Assembly: GCF_014205215.1 (NCBI RefSeq) | Contig: NZ_JACHNC010000001.1 | Location: 8,738,501-8,802,500 of the forward strand | Source: Actinoplanes lobatus | GTDB lineage: Bacteria > Actinomycetota > Actinomycetes > Mycobacteriales > Micromonosporaceae | DNA: 64,000 bases | Direction of reading: 5' to 3' | In this document: in pieces, positions 27,717 to 35,734 of the stretch | Layout: each line of letters opens with the position of its first letter | Position numbering within the stretch: position 1 is the first letter of the stretch | The notes under the pieces: generated by a model | Database searches by the model: none | The model's input: the letters and a program-made list of their open reading frames with translations, nothing else | What the model was told of the DNA's origin: nothing | Made by a program: the position numbers and the translations under genes

Positions 27717-29159
27717 TCAAACAACCTTGGCTGCGGCGGGGGTCACAGCCGCCGCCGTGGCGAGCAGAATCAGTGCCGCGGTGTCGATGCGGACCGCGCC
27801 GGTCGCCTCCCAGAGGAGAAAGGCCCCGACGAAAGCGCCGACGACCAGCACGGTGAGGCCCGCTGCCCGGAGGAACGGCACCCGCGCGAGCACCATCGCG
27901 AGGATCCAGCTGACCACCACCAGCACCATCATCACCAGCGTGCCGGTGATGGCGAACCCGATCGAGAGGTCGTCTCCGGAGACGCCGACCACCGTCAGGA
28001 ACAGCACCAGCCCGCCGAAGGCGAGCTGCGCGAACAGCAGCCACCACAGATTCGGGTTGACGCCGGTGCGGTGCGCCCGCCACACCGGCGCGGCGGTGAC
28101 CACCAGGCCGCCCAGGAACCACGCCAGCACGAAGGCGAGGAACTTCGGGCCGGACTCGTCGGCCGCCTGGTGCCGGGCCATCAACTCGTCGAGCTCGATC
28201 GGGGCGGGATCGTCGGCCATGGTCGGGAGACCGATCCGCCGCCAGCTTCCCGACACGTCACGCACCGCGAAGCCGTCGCGCCCGTTCGCCACCGCCACCA
28301 CGTGCCCGCCCGGCACGTCCAGCACCGCCAGTTGTTCCGACCAGAGCGGGGTGGAGTCCGAAGGCTCCGGGTAGGCCTCCTCCAGTTCGTCGACCTGCTC
28401 CGGGGCGAGCCCCCAGACCTCCCGCCAAGGGCCGGTCCCGGTGCGGTTCTCCACGGCCATCCGCCGGTCCACGACCCGATAACAGACGACCGGCTCGGTC
28501 CGGGTGCACTCCGGTGACCGCCCGGCACGCGGTCCGGCGCTCGGCACGAACGTCCGGCCGCCGTCCCGGCTCACCGCCCACGGCTCCCCGTCGCCGAGAG
28601 TGTCGGCGCCGAGGAACAGGGCGCCGTCCGGGTCGACGACCACACTGTGCGCGTCCGGCGTAGGGGTGGCGCTGGTCGCCGCCACTCCGGCCAGCGCCAG
28701 CGGCAGGAACACGGCCAGCCGGAGCGCTTTCAGCCACTGCGGCGCCGGCCTCGGTTCCCGCCGCGCCACCCACCACGCCACGCCCAGGAACGGCAGCGCC
28801 AGAAGATCGGCCGGATCCACCCGGACCAGCGACGGCGTGACGAGGCTCCATGCGTCCGAGGCGAGCGCGGCGGCGTACCCCATCGTCTTGACCATGGCGA
28901 AACCCACGCCCACCGTCAGAATCGCGCCGGGCGCGACCCACCGGAATTTCGCCCGCGGCGCGATGAGGCCGGTCACGGCCGCGAGCAGCGGCGGCGCCAG
29001 CACCATCCCGGCGACATCGCTCAGCTTCCCGGTCACCCACCCGGGGTGTACGGCCTTCCACACATGATCATTGACAACCAGCAACACCAGCGCGGCCATC
29101 GACACCGGATGCCCGAGCCAGGCCAGCGATCTCCCCCGAGAAGTGTCCACGATGGCCAC
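27717..29159 (-). CDS. Membrane protein with Asp-box ectodomain, paralogue 2
   Basis: A 480-residue paralogue of the gene at 24399, inverted. It has the same plan: N-terminal helices, extracytoplasmic domain with WAVSRDGGRTF and ECTRTEPVVCY, the conserved VANGRDGFAVRDVSGSW block, then C-terminal helices ending TPAAAKVV. Residues 1-166 are identical to paralogue 1. The middle of the ectodomain (about 230-275) and the C-terminal helices have diverged strongly, including VGVSGDDLSIG in the last membrane block. Conserved ends with a variable middle suggest a sensor or ligand-specificity swap. Function unknown. Confidence 0.75.
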   Translation of the reverse strand: MAIVDTSRGRSLAWLGHPVSMAALVLLVVNDHVWKAVHPGWVTGKLSDVAGMVLAPPLLAAVTGLIAPRAKFRWVAPGAILTVGVGFAMVKTMGYAAALASDAWSLVTPSLVRVDPADLLALPFLGVAWWVARREPRPAPQWLKALRLAVFLPLALAGVAATSATPTPDAHSVVVDPDGALFLGADTLGDGEPWAVSRDGGRTFVPSAGPRAGRSPECTRTEPVVCYRVVDRRMAVENRTGTGPWREVWGLAPEQVDELEEAYPEPSDSTPLWSEQLAVLDVPGGHVVAVANGRDGFAVRDVSGSWRRIGLPTMADDPAPIELDELMARHQAADESGPKFLAFVLAWFLGGLVVTAAPVWRAHRTGVNPNLWWLLFAQLAFGGLVLFLTVVGVSGDDLSIGFAITGTLVMMVLVVVSWILAMVLARVPFLRAAGLTVLVVGAFVGAFLLWEATGAVRIDTAALILLATAAAVTPAAAKVV

Positions 29160-29202
29160 CCTCGCCGCCCGAGATCACGCTTCAATCCCATTTCGGTACG
29201 GG
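28480..29202. repeat. Right arm of the 0.72-kb inverted repeat
   Basis: Reverse-complement partner of 24357-25078. It covers the first 227 or so codons of paralogue 2 plus 43 bp upstream (CCCATTTCGGTACGG at its outer edge). The outer flanks retain weaker similarity: a CCATCGA...GGCAGCCCGG block appears on both sides. Confidence 0.9.
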
Positions 29203-29558
29203 TACACGAACCGTTCTTCCCGGGCTGCCGCGAAAGCGCTCGATGGCAAGGGCGACCGTGTCCGCGCCGAATCCGCCGGGCGCCCATGCGACGGCGCCGG
29301 CCTTCATACCCGCATCGAAGGCGATCTTCCCGGCGCGCTTCTGGCCGGCCCGTAGATCGGTGGCGTCCAGGCTTCGGTGGTCTTCTCCTACCGGCCGGAC
29401 CCCGGTCGGCGGAACCCGGCCGCATCCGTCCAACCAGCGGCCGATCGCTGGTGCGATGGGCTGATTCGGTGGCAACGAAGGACGAACGGCCGAGCAATGC
29501 CCGCCACGGGTGATGAGCCCGGCCCTGAGATGCCGCATCGGCGCACACGGCTCGACAG
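29203..29558. other. Intergenic stretch, no gene recognised
   Basis: About 360 bp between paralogue 2 and the toxin-antitoxin pair. One minus-strand reading contains a protein-like segment (DATDLRAGQKRAGKIAFDAG followed by AWAPGGFGADTVALAIERF), but it lacks a start with a ribosome site and runs into the inverted repeat. It may be a decayed gene remnant. Otherwise I see nothing. Confidence 0.4.
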
Positions 29559-29571
29559 CGTTTAACAAACG
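29559..29571. promoter_or_regulatory. Inverted repeat upstream of toxin-antitoxin genes
   Basis: CGTTT-AAC-AAACG is a perfect 5-bp-arm inverted repeat, overlapping the palindrome AAACGTTT at 29567-29574. It lies 15-28 bp before the GTG at 29587. This is the usual place for autoregulation by an RHH antitoxin. The short spacing suggests a leaderless or near-leaderless transcript. Confidence 0.5.
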
Positions 29572-29586
29572 TTTTACGCTGGCGGC

Positions 29587-29856
29587 GTGGGATACGAGTG
29601 GCTGGCAGAGGCGCTGGCCGCCCTCCGCAACGTCGACCCGTACGAGGTCACCCAGGTTCTGTCGGCCGGACAGCGCCGACCGGTGGCAGCCGAAAGCGCC
29701 GGAGTCCGGTTCCTCACGATCAGCGCCCGCACCCACGCCGGACGGCCACTGGTCGTCGCCGTCCGGCTACTCGGTGACCACGAGCAACAAATCATCGGCG
29801 CCCGGGAGATGACCGCCGACGAACTCGCCCGGTTCCAGGCATGGGAGGCGCAATGA
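29587..29856 (+). CDS. BrnT-like toxin (putative)
   Basis: An 89-residue protein. Its second half (FLTISARTHAGRPLVVAVRL, then QQIIGAREMTADELARFQAW) follows the BrnT pattern: a GR-x-L-V-V strand, a basic strand, and an I-I-x-A-R-x-M-T-x-x-E end. BrnT is a RelE-fold ribonuclease toxin. The N-terminal half is less similar, so the assignment is moderate. GTG 29587 is only 13-15 bp from a palindromic operator-like site. It overlaps the RHH gene by 4 bp (ATGA at 29853), typical of toxin-antitoxin operons. Confidence 0.65.
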   Translation: MGYEWLAEALAALRNVDPYEVTQVLSAGQRRPVAAESAGVRFLTISARTHAGRPLVVAVRLLGDHEQQIIGAREMTADELARFQAWEAQ

Positions 29857-30173
29857 GCCAGTACAGCGACCAACAGATCACCGCAGCGGCCACGGCATTC
29901 GCCGCCGGCGACGTCCGCTACGACGAAACCGCCGCCGCCCCGCTGCCGCCGGCACCGGAGACGGAACCGATGGTGCCGCTCGGCCTGCGCGTCCCCGCGC
30001 CGCTGGCACAGCAGATCCGCGCCGCCGCCACTCAGGCCGGGGTGCCCTACTCGCAGCTCATCCGCGAATGGATCGAACTCGGTCTTGCGGAGATGGCCAC
30101 CGACAAGACCGTTTCCCTGGCAGTGCTCCGGCGCGCCATCGCCCACGTCGCCGCGACCGGGCACGCCGCCTAG
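29853..30173 (+). CDS. Ribbon-helix-helix antitoxin (putative)
   Basis: A 106-residue protein. A flexible, Ala/Pro-rich N-terminus of about 40 residues leads to an RHH motif: VPLGLRVPAPLAQQIRAAAT as strand and helix A, then GVPYSQLIREWIELGL as helix B. This is as in CopG/BrnA antitoxins, which bind DNA and mask the toxin. ATG 29853 overlaps the toxin stop. The RHH being C-terminal rather than N-terminal resembles BrnA, which also carries its RHH late in the protein. It probably represses the operon through the palindrome at 29559-29571. Confidence 0.7.
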   Translation: MSQYSDQQITAAATAFAAGDVRYDETAAAPLPPAPETEPMVPLGLRVPAPLAQQIRAAATQAGVPYSQLIREWIELGLAEMATDKTVSLAVLRRAIAHVAATGHAA

Positions 30174-30201
30174 CGCGGCAACGGCACGGCCGGTGCCGTA
30201 C

Positions 30202-30233
30202 CCGGGCTTTCGATCAACCGGGCTTTCGATCAA
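30202..30233. repeat. 16-bp tandem duplication at a stop codon
   Basis: CCGGGCTTTCGATCAA occurs at 30202-30217 and again at 30218-30233, followed by a further CCGG. The first copy contains the stop codon of the carbonic anhydrase gene (30214-30216, minus strand). Confidence 0.85.
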
Positions 30234-30789
30234 CCGGCTGGTAGACCTGGGTGACCGTCCCGCGGGACAGGTCGTACCGGGCCGCGACGATGTCCACCGC
30301 CTGCAACGGGACCGCCGACCACAGCCGCAACTCCTCGACCGTGTAGACCGTGTGCCGGGCGGCGATCTCCTCGGCGGTGACGGCGCCCTCGTGCCGGGCC
30401 CGCCGCACGCTCAACGCGATCCGCTCGGCGATCCCGCGGATGTGCCCGGGCGGCGCCACCCCCTCGTCGACCAGCCGGATCGCCGCCGCCACCGCTCCGC
30501 ACCGGTCGTGCCCGAGCACCACGATCAGCGACGTCTGCAGGTGCCCGACCGCGTACTCGACCGACCCGAGCACCGTGGTGTCCAGCGTGTGGCCGGCCGT
30601 ACGGATCACGAACAGGTCGCCGATCCCCTGCCCGAACACGGTCTCCGCCGGCACCCGGGAGTCCGAGCAGCCCAGCACCACGGCAAGCGGGTGCTGGCCA
30701 CCCACCGTCTCGGTCCGCCGCGCGGCGTCCCGGCCGTCGGTCGCCCACTGCTCGTTACCGTCCAGCAGTCGCTTCCAGATCTCGTGCAC
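30214..30789 (-). CDS. Beta-carbonic anhydrase
   Basis: A 191-residue beta-class carbonic anhydrase interconverting CO2 and bicarbonate. The zinc ligands are visible: Cys41 with the Asp43-Arg45 dyad in LGCSDSRVPAE, and His94 and Cys97 in LGHDRCGAV. The GDLFVIRTAGH segment and helix VGSVEYAV-like positions match the family. The length is normal for the short bacterial type, and there is no signal peptide, so it is cytosolic. The last residues lie in the 16-bp duplication at 30202-30233, which may have altered the C-terminus. Monocistronic. Confidence 0.93.
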   Translation of the reverse strand: MHEIWKRLLDGNEQWATDGRDAARRTETVGGQHPLAVVLGCSDSRVPAETVFGQGIGDLFVIRTAGHTLDTTVLGSVEYAVGHLQTSLIVVLGHDRCGAVAAAIRLVDEGVAPPGHIRGIAERIALSVRRARHEGAVTAEEIAARHTVYTVEELRLWSAVPLQAVDIVAARYDLSRGTVTQVYQPVDRKPG

Positions 30790-30840
30790 AGGGGTCTCCC
30801 GCGGGGTGAGGATGCGGTGGTCCCTTCAGTACCCCACTGA

Positions 30841-31329
30841 TCATGCGCTGGGTGTGGTTGATCTTTTCAACCGGGGGCGGAAACGCCGCCACCAGGACGT
30901 CCGCGGCGCGGTCACGGGCACTGGCGCCGGTTCGGTCCGGTTCTCCCGCCAGCGGGCCACGACCTCCTCGGCGTCCACCCGGCGGGCGACCGGACCGTGG
31001 TCGGCCGGCCGCCGCCACGACTCCTCGACCCGCTGATTCAGCTCGCCCACCACCCGCCGGACCGCCGCCTCGTCGAGGAGCCGGCCCACGGTGTGGTCGA
31101 TGTCGTCGGCCTCCCGGCGCAGCACCAGCGGAGCGGGCAGCGACAGGTCGGTGGACACGTCCTCGCGCCGCAGGTAGCCGCGCACCCACCAGTCCTCGTC
31201 GGCCTCCCCCTGCGGCAGTGGACGGCCGGTGCCGGGCAGCCCCTCGAAGTCGCCCCGGTCGACGGCCTCACCGATCCGCTGCTCGACCCACGACTCGTCA
31301 CTCATGCCCGCTGGTTTGCGCTCACTCAT
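30841..31329 (-). CDS. DUF1992 (DnaJ homologue C28-like) protein
   Basis: A 162-residue protein with the DUF1992 signature: WVEQRIGEAVDRGDFEGLPG followed by GRPLP, then WWVRGYLRRE and LVLRREADDID. Conserved Asn/Arg helices follow (VGELNQRVEESWRRP). The C-terminus is basic with Trp (RTSWWRRFRPRLKRS). The function is unestablished. In eukaryotes the domain sits in DNAJC28. It lies just upstream of the carbonic anhydrase gene on the same strand, with 51 bp between, and 12 bp downstream of the MFS gene, so a loose operon is possible. Confidence 0.85.
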   Translation of the reverse strand: MSERKPAGMSDESWVEQRIGEAVDRGDFEGLPGTGRPLPQGEADEDWWVRGYLRREDVSTDLSLPAPLVLRREADDIDHTVGRLLDEAAVRRVVGELNQRVEESWRRPADHGPVARRVDAEEVVARWRENRTEPAPVPVTAPRTSWWRRFRPRLKRSTTPSA

Positions 31330-31341
31330 CGCCGTACCAGA

Positions 31342-32583
31342 TTAGGTCGTTCCTCCGCCGTCGTGACGCCACAGGCCGGGCATGGTCCGGACCAGCAGCG
31401 CGACCGTCAGCACGGTGAGCGTGCCACCGGCGACGATCGCCGTGCGGACGCCGGCCGCCGCGCCGCCGAGCCCGTGCAGCATGTTCGCCAGCTGGGGGCC
31501 GCCCATCAGGACGACGGTGAGCGAACCCTGGATCCGGCCGCGCAGGGCGTCATCGGTGTAGGCCTGGGAGATCGCGTTGCGGAACGTGCTGAGCACGAAG
31601 TTGACCGCCCCGCCGACGCCCAGTGCCACCACGGCGACGAACAGGTTCGGGGCGAGGCCGAGCAGGATCACGCAGCCGCCCCAGGCCATCGCGGCCGACG
31701 CCATCAGCGCGCCGTGCCGCCGGGCCCGGCCGAAGGTCCCCGACAGCAGTCCGGCGAGCAGCACACCGGCCGGGTACGCGGCGTACAGCGCTCCCAGCTC
31801 GGCACCGCCGCCCACCGCACCGCCGTAGGTGCGCTCGGCCAGCTCCGGCAACAGCGCGTGCGGCATCGCGAAGACCATCGCGGCCAGGTCCACGGCGAGG
31901 ATCGCGACCAGCAGCCGGTGCCCGGCGAGATAGCGGAAGCCGTCACCGAGCCGCCGCAGCACACGCCCGGCGGCGACCGCCGGCGGAGGCATCGTCGGCA
32001 GCCGGGCCACCGCCCACAGCACGAGCCCGAGCGCCAGCGCGTCGAACAGGTAGAGCGTGCCGAGCCCGACCACCGGAATCAGCGCCCCGGCGAGCAACGG
32101 ACCGGCGACCGCGCCGCTGTAGCGGGTCAGCGAGCTGAGACTGTTCGCCGCGACGAGCAGCTCGCGCGGCACCACCCGGGGCACTGCGGCGCCCGTCGTG
32201 GTCAGGGTGACCCCGAAGCTCAGACCCTGCACCGCAACGAGCACGAGCAGCACCGCCACCGCATCGAGCCGGAGAAGCGAGTTCAGCCACAGCCCGAGGT
32301 AGGACAGCCCGAGCCCGGTGTTCCCGGCGATCAGCAGCCGCCGCCGGTCCATCGCGTCGGCGAGCGCCCCCGACCACAGCGCGGACCCGGCGAGCGCACC
32401 CAACGAGACCGCCGCGGCCACCCCGACCGTTCCCGACGACCCGGTGAGCGTGAACAGCTGCGCAGGCACCGCGACGAGACTGAACGACCCCCCGACCGCG
32501 GTGACGACCGAAGCCACCCAGAGCCGCCGAAAGGCCGCCACCGCCAACGGCCGCCGATCGACCAGATACACACCCAACCGCAC
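31342..32583 (-). CDS. MFS transporter (putative efflux)
   Basis: A 413-residue major-facilitator protein with 12 predicted helices. The helix 2-3 loop SGALADAMDRRRLLIAGN is the MFS motif A variant, and the second-half equivalent is SGTFGRARRHGALMAS. A long cytosolic loop between helices 6 and 7 (RLPTMPPPAVAAGRVLRRLGD region) is normal. GTG 32583 is preferred because GGAGGG lies just upstream. The frame is open further but the extra N-terminus is not MFS-like. The overall pattern resembles the EntS/enterobactin-exporter-like MFS_3 group. Substrate unknown. Confidence 0.85.
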   Translation of the reverse strand: MRLGVYLVDRRPLAVAAFRRLWVASVVTAVGGSFSLVAVPAQLFTLTGSSGTVGVAAAVSLGALAGSALWSGALADAMDRRRLLIAGNTGLGLSYLGLWLNSLLRLDAVAVLLVLVAVQGLSFGVTLTTTGAAVPRVVPRELLVAANSLSSLTRYSGAVAGPLLAGALIPVVGLGTLYLFDALALGLVLWAVARLPTMPPPAVAAGRVLRRLGDGFRYLAGHRLLVAILAVDLAAMVFAMPHALLPELAERTYGGAVGGGAELGALYAAYPAGVLLAGLLSGTFGRARRHGALMASAAMAWGGCVILLGLAPNLFVAVVALGVGGAVNFVLSTFRNAISQAYTDDALRGRIQGSLTVVLMGGPQLANMLHGLGGAAAGVRTAIVAGGTLTVLTVALLVRTMPGLWRHDGGGTT

Positions 32584-32710
32584 GACGCCCTCCCACCCGA
32601 ACCCGGCAGGAGCGAGCCTCAACCCTCCCCCAGGGGCAAGGTCAAGATGTGCCGAGGCCGAGATCGCCCGGCATGCGGCGCGTGGGCGCGTATCAATATG
32701 ATCTCTGCGC

Positions 32711-32791
32711 ATGGGGTTCTGGGGGACGTTGGTGGCCTACCGTGACGTACGGCCGCTCGGTGAGCTGCTGGACCGGCTCGGTGTCCGGTGA
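32711..32791 (+). CDS. Possible 26-residue leader ORF
   Basis: ATG 32711 opens a 26-codon frame starting MGFWGTLVAYRDVRPLGEL, whose stop overlaps the GTG start of the DUF4262 gene by 4 bp. The start resembles the N-terminus of longer actinomycete hypothetical proteins, so it may be a truncated gene. It could also be a translated leader coupling the DUF4262 gene. Evidence is limited to the overlap and codon bias. Confidence 0.3.
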   Translation: MGFWGTLVAYRDVRPLGELLDRLGVR

Positions 32792-33633
32792 CCGACTGGA
32801 TCGACCCGCGGCGGGACTGTTCCTGCCACATCTGCGAGCGCAACCGGGACGACGACGGCTGCCGCGGCTGGCGGGACGCGACCGCCAAGCTGGTGAAGAA
32901 GCACGACTGGAGTGTCGTCGGCAACGGCGGTCACGACGGGGTTCCGTCGTGGGTCTACACGGTCGGGCTGTGGCACCGGCTGGGCAGTCCGGAGATCGCC
33001 ATGTTCGGGCTGGATCAGTCCAGCATGCAGCGGTGGCTGAACCGGCTCGGTGACCAGATCCTCAACGGTCGACCGCTGGGCCCGGACCGCCGGGTGCACG
33101 ATGTGCTGGACGGTTTCCCGCTGGAGGTCCGCCCGGTGCATCCGGCCTGGTACCAGCGGCTGTTCGGGTCGGCGCTCAACTTCTACCGGCGGCCGCCGCT
33201 GCCGATCGTGCAGCTGGTGTGGCCGGACCGCAACGGCGTCTTCCCGTGGGAGGAGGGTTGCGGCGACAACTGCCGGGCCGACCAGCCGGTGCTGTGGCTG
33301 CCGCCGGAGGAGAACGGGCACGGCCTGTGGGCCGACCTGGACGAGGTCACGCCGTGGCCGTTCCCGGCGGACGGTGTCCGCGCGCAGGTCTTCACCCTGA
33401 AACGGATCGTCGAGGACGGCGCCCCGGTCCGCGGGGTGGTGCACGACACCGACGGGTCGTGGCAGTTCGTCGACGGCGGCGATGTCACCGCCGACGACAT
33501 CCGGGTGGTGCACCTGCATCATCTGCTGGCCCGGCATCCACGGATCCGGGAGGTCGCCGGCCTGGCGCCGGGCGAGCGGGCGTGGCTGAACGACGACGGC
33601 GCCTGGGAACGCGACCGGGACGAGGCGGAATGA
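32788..33633 (+). CDS. DUF4262 domain protein
   Basis: A 281-residue protein. The N-terminal Cys cluster (CSCHICERNRDDDGC) may bind metal. The DUF4262 core follows: HDWSVVGNGG, VPSWVYTVGLWHRLGSPEIAMFGL, then a helix and WPDRNGVFPWEEGC. A C-terminal half is unique to this longer form. The family is common in actinomycetes, often near toxin or immunity genes, with no proven role. GTG 32788 overlaps a 26-codon upstream frame. It is convergent with paralogue 3. Confidence 0.8.
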   Translation: MTDWIDPRRDCSCHICERNRDDDGCRGWRDATAKLVKKHDWSVVGNGGHDGVPSWVYTVGLWHRLGSPEIAMFGLDQSSMQRWLNRLGDQILNGRPLGPDRRVHDVLDGFPLEVRPVHPAWYQRLFGSALNFYRRPPLPIVQLVWPDRNGVFPWEEGCGDNCRADQPVLWLPPEENGHGLWADLDEVTPWPFPADGVRAQVFTLKRIVEDGAPVRGVVHDTDGSWQFVDGGDVTADDIRVVHLHHLLARHPRIREVAGLAPGERAWLNDDGAWERDRDEAE

Positions 33634-33662
33634 CGATGCCCATCGAGCCGCGGTGAGTACGG

Positions 33663-34970
33663 TCAGTACCAGCGGTTCTGTGCCGCGGCGGCCCGGGCCT
33701 CCCGCCGCTGCGCCCGTGCGCTGATCACGACGGCGATCGTGCAGACCAGCGCCACCAACCCGACCGGGAACGGCGCCACCCACGTCGCGAGGGCCATGAT
33801 CGAGTCCCGGTCGCGGTAACCGAGCAGCGCCGAGGGCAGCACGACCACGCCGACCAGCAGGTGCGGGACCAGCATCCACCACCAGTGGCCGCTGCCGCCG
33901 GCACGCTGGATGACCACCACGCCGGTCACGGTGATGATCAGGCCGGCGGCGAACATGCCGAACAGCGCCAGGATCCGGACATCGGCCGACGTCGACTCGG
34001 ACTCGGCGGCGGCCAGCTCGGCGGGCGCCTCGTCCCACGGGGTGAGGCTCGGGAATCCGATCCGCTGCCACTGCCCGGACACGTCCCGGACGGCGAACCC
34101 GTCCCGGCCGTTCGCCGCCACCACCACGTGCCCGCCGTCGACGTCGAGGACCCCGACCGACACGGTCTGCAACTCGCCGACGCTGGTGTCCGCGTAGGTC
34201 TCGGCCAGCAGGTTCTGATCCTTGTCGGACAGTCGCCAGTCCACGGTCCAGGGGCCGCCGGCCGTGCCGCTCTGGACGCCGATCTCACCCGGCACCGCCT
34301 GGTAGCAGACCACCGGGGCGGCCGCCGAGCAGTCGGGAGTCCGGATCGGCCCCGGGCCCTCGGCCGAGTCCGCCCAGGTCAGGCCGCCGTCGGCGCTGAC
34401 CGACCAGTCGGTGCCGTAGCCCTCCTCGTAGCCGAGGTAGAGGGCGCCGTCCGCGATCGCCACGGTCTGCGCCATCGGGTGCGGCGCCGGGCTCGTCGCG
34501 GCCACGCCGGCCAGTGCCAGCGGCAGGAACACGGCCAGCCGCAACGCCCGCAACCAGCGCGGAGCCGGACGGGGCGGCCGCCGCGCGACCCACCACGCCA
34601 CCGCGAGGAACGGCAGCGCCAGCAGATCGGTGGGATCGGCCCGGATCAGCGTCGGCGTCACCGCGCTCCATGTTGAGGACGCGAGCTCAGCACCGTACGC
34701 CGTCGCTTTGACCAGGAGAAACCCGACGCCAACGGCGAGAATCGCACTCGGCGCGACCCACCGGAATCTCGCTCGCGGCGCGATGAGGCCGGTGACGGCC
34801 GCGAGCAGCGGCGGCGCCAGCACCATCCCGGCCGCGTCGCTGAGCTTCCCGGTCACCCAGCCCGGATAGGCGGCCTTCAAAATATGATCGTTAACGGCCA
34901 TTAGCAGCAACGCGGCCAACGTGACCGGATGCCCCGACCAGGCGAGCGCCTTCCCCCGAACGGCATTCAT
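33663..34970 (-). CDS. Membrane protein with Asp-box ectodomain, paralogue 3
   Basis: A 435-residue third member of the family at 24399 and 27717. It has the same layout: N-terminal helices with VNDHILKAAYPGWVTGKLSD, an ectodomain with Asp-box WSVSADGGLTW and the pair DCSAAAPVVCY, and the GGHVVVAANGRDGFAVRDVSG block. C-terminal helices and a basic tail follow, without the TPAAAKVV ending. It is clearly diverged in DNA sequence from the other two, so it is an older duplicate outside the inverted repeat. ATG 34970 is used. An in-frame ATG lies 15 bp upstream. Confidence 0.72.
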   Translation of the reverse strand: MNAVRGKALAWSGHPVTLAALLLMAVNDHILKAAYPGWVTGKLSDAAGMVLAPPLLAAVTGLIAPRARFRWVAPSAILAVGVGFLLVKATAYGAELASSTWSAVTPTLIRADPTDLLALPFLAVAWWVARRPPRPAPRWLRALRLAVFLPLALAGVAATSPAPHPMAQTVAIADGALYLGYEEGYGTDWSVSADGGLTWADSAEGPGPIRTPDCSAAAPVVCYQAVPGEIGVQSGTAGGPWTVDWRLSDKDQNLLAETYADTSVGELQTVSVGVLDVDGGHVVVAANGRDGFAVRDVSGQWQRIGFPSLTPWDEAPAELAAAESESTSADVRILALFGMFAAGLIITVTGVVVIQRAGGSGHWWWMLVPHLLVGVVVLPSALLGYRDRDSIMALATWVAPFPVGLVALVCTIAVVISARAQRREARAAAAQNRWY

Positions 34971-35195
34971 GGTCGCCACTCTCATCGCCGGACATCACGC
35001 TGCGATCCCGGAAGAACACCATTCGGGGTACGCCTACCCGAACCCGATTCCGAAGGGGGAGCTGCCGTGCCCGGCCTCAAGGCTTCCGGGCGACCCCGCC
35101 GTAGAGGGCGACCTGCGCGTCGGTGAACCCGGTCGCCTCTTCCGGCCGCCAGGGCCACCGGCGACCATCACGTCATCGGTCCACAGAGGATACCG

Positions 35196-35732
35196 TCACC
35201 AGCTGACGCCGATGGTGGCGAAGAACCATAGGGCGGACGTCAGCCACAACCCGGCCACCGCCGTGAGCACCACCCCGCCGGCCACCGGCAACGCCCACCC
35301 GCTGCCCCGGCCCGGGCGGCTGAGCAGCAGCATCTTCGTCGCGAACGCGCCGTAGAACAGGCACCCGAACAGTGAGTGGGCCAGCACCCGGGGCGTGTCG
35401 AAGCGCAACCCGAACCGGTAGAGGCAGTGCACCGCGACCGGCACCGACAGCAGCAGGGCGAGCCGTCCGTTCCACCGGTGCAGACCGGCCACCCACCCGG
35501 GCGCCGGCCCGGTCCGGTAGATCACCGCGGCGCTGACCACCTGCACGAAAGCGAGAATCCCGACCGCGGTGGCCAGCCACACCTTCGCGGTCTGCAAACG
35601 CAGGAAACCTGTGACGTCGGTGGTGCCGACCGGCTCGTGCAGGCGGCCGTAGACACCCAGCACCACCGCGACGCCCACCCCGGCGACCAGCGGGAGCCAC
35701 ACCCGGGGCCGGAGCGGGGCCGCGGTCGGCAC
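35196..35732 (-). CDS. DUF6529-like four-helix membrane protein
   Basis: A 178-residue polytopic protein with about five hydrophobic segments. Candidate haem or cofactor His residues sit near membrane faces: GLHRWNGRLALLLSVPVAVH has two His about 17 apart, and LAHSLFGCLFYGAFATKMLLL has one. The arrangement recalls cytochrome b561-like and DUF6529 proteins. It starts at ATG 35732, two bases after the kinase stop, so kinase and membrane protein are co-translated in effect. It could be a redox component or a kinase partner. Haem binding is a guess from His placement. Confidence 0.65.
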   Translation of the reverse strand: MPTAAPLRPRVWLPLVAGVGVAVVLGVYGRLHEPVGTTDVTGFLRLQTAKVWLATAVGILAFVQVVSAAVIYRTGPAPGWVAGLHRWNGRLALLLSVPVAVHCLYRFGLRFDTPRVLAHSLFGCLFYGAFATKMLLLSRPGRGSGWALPVAGGVVLTAVAGLWLTSALWFFATIGVSW

Positions 35733-35734
35733 GG

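Noticed and set aside
30997..32745. A 582-codon plus-strand frame opposite the MFS and DUF1992 genes
   Set aside because: Composition is His/Arg/Gln-rich shadow sequence; both minus-strand genes match known families.
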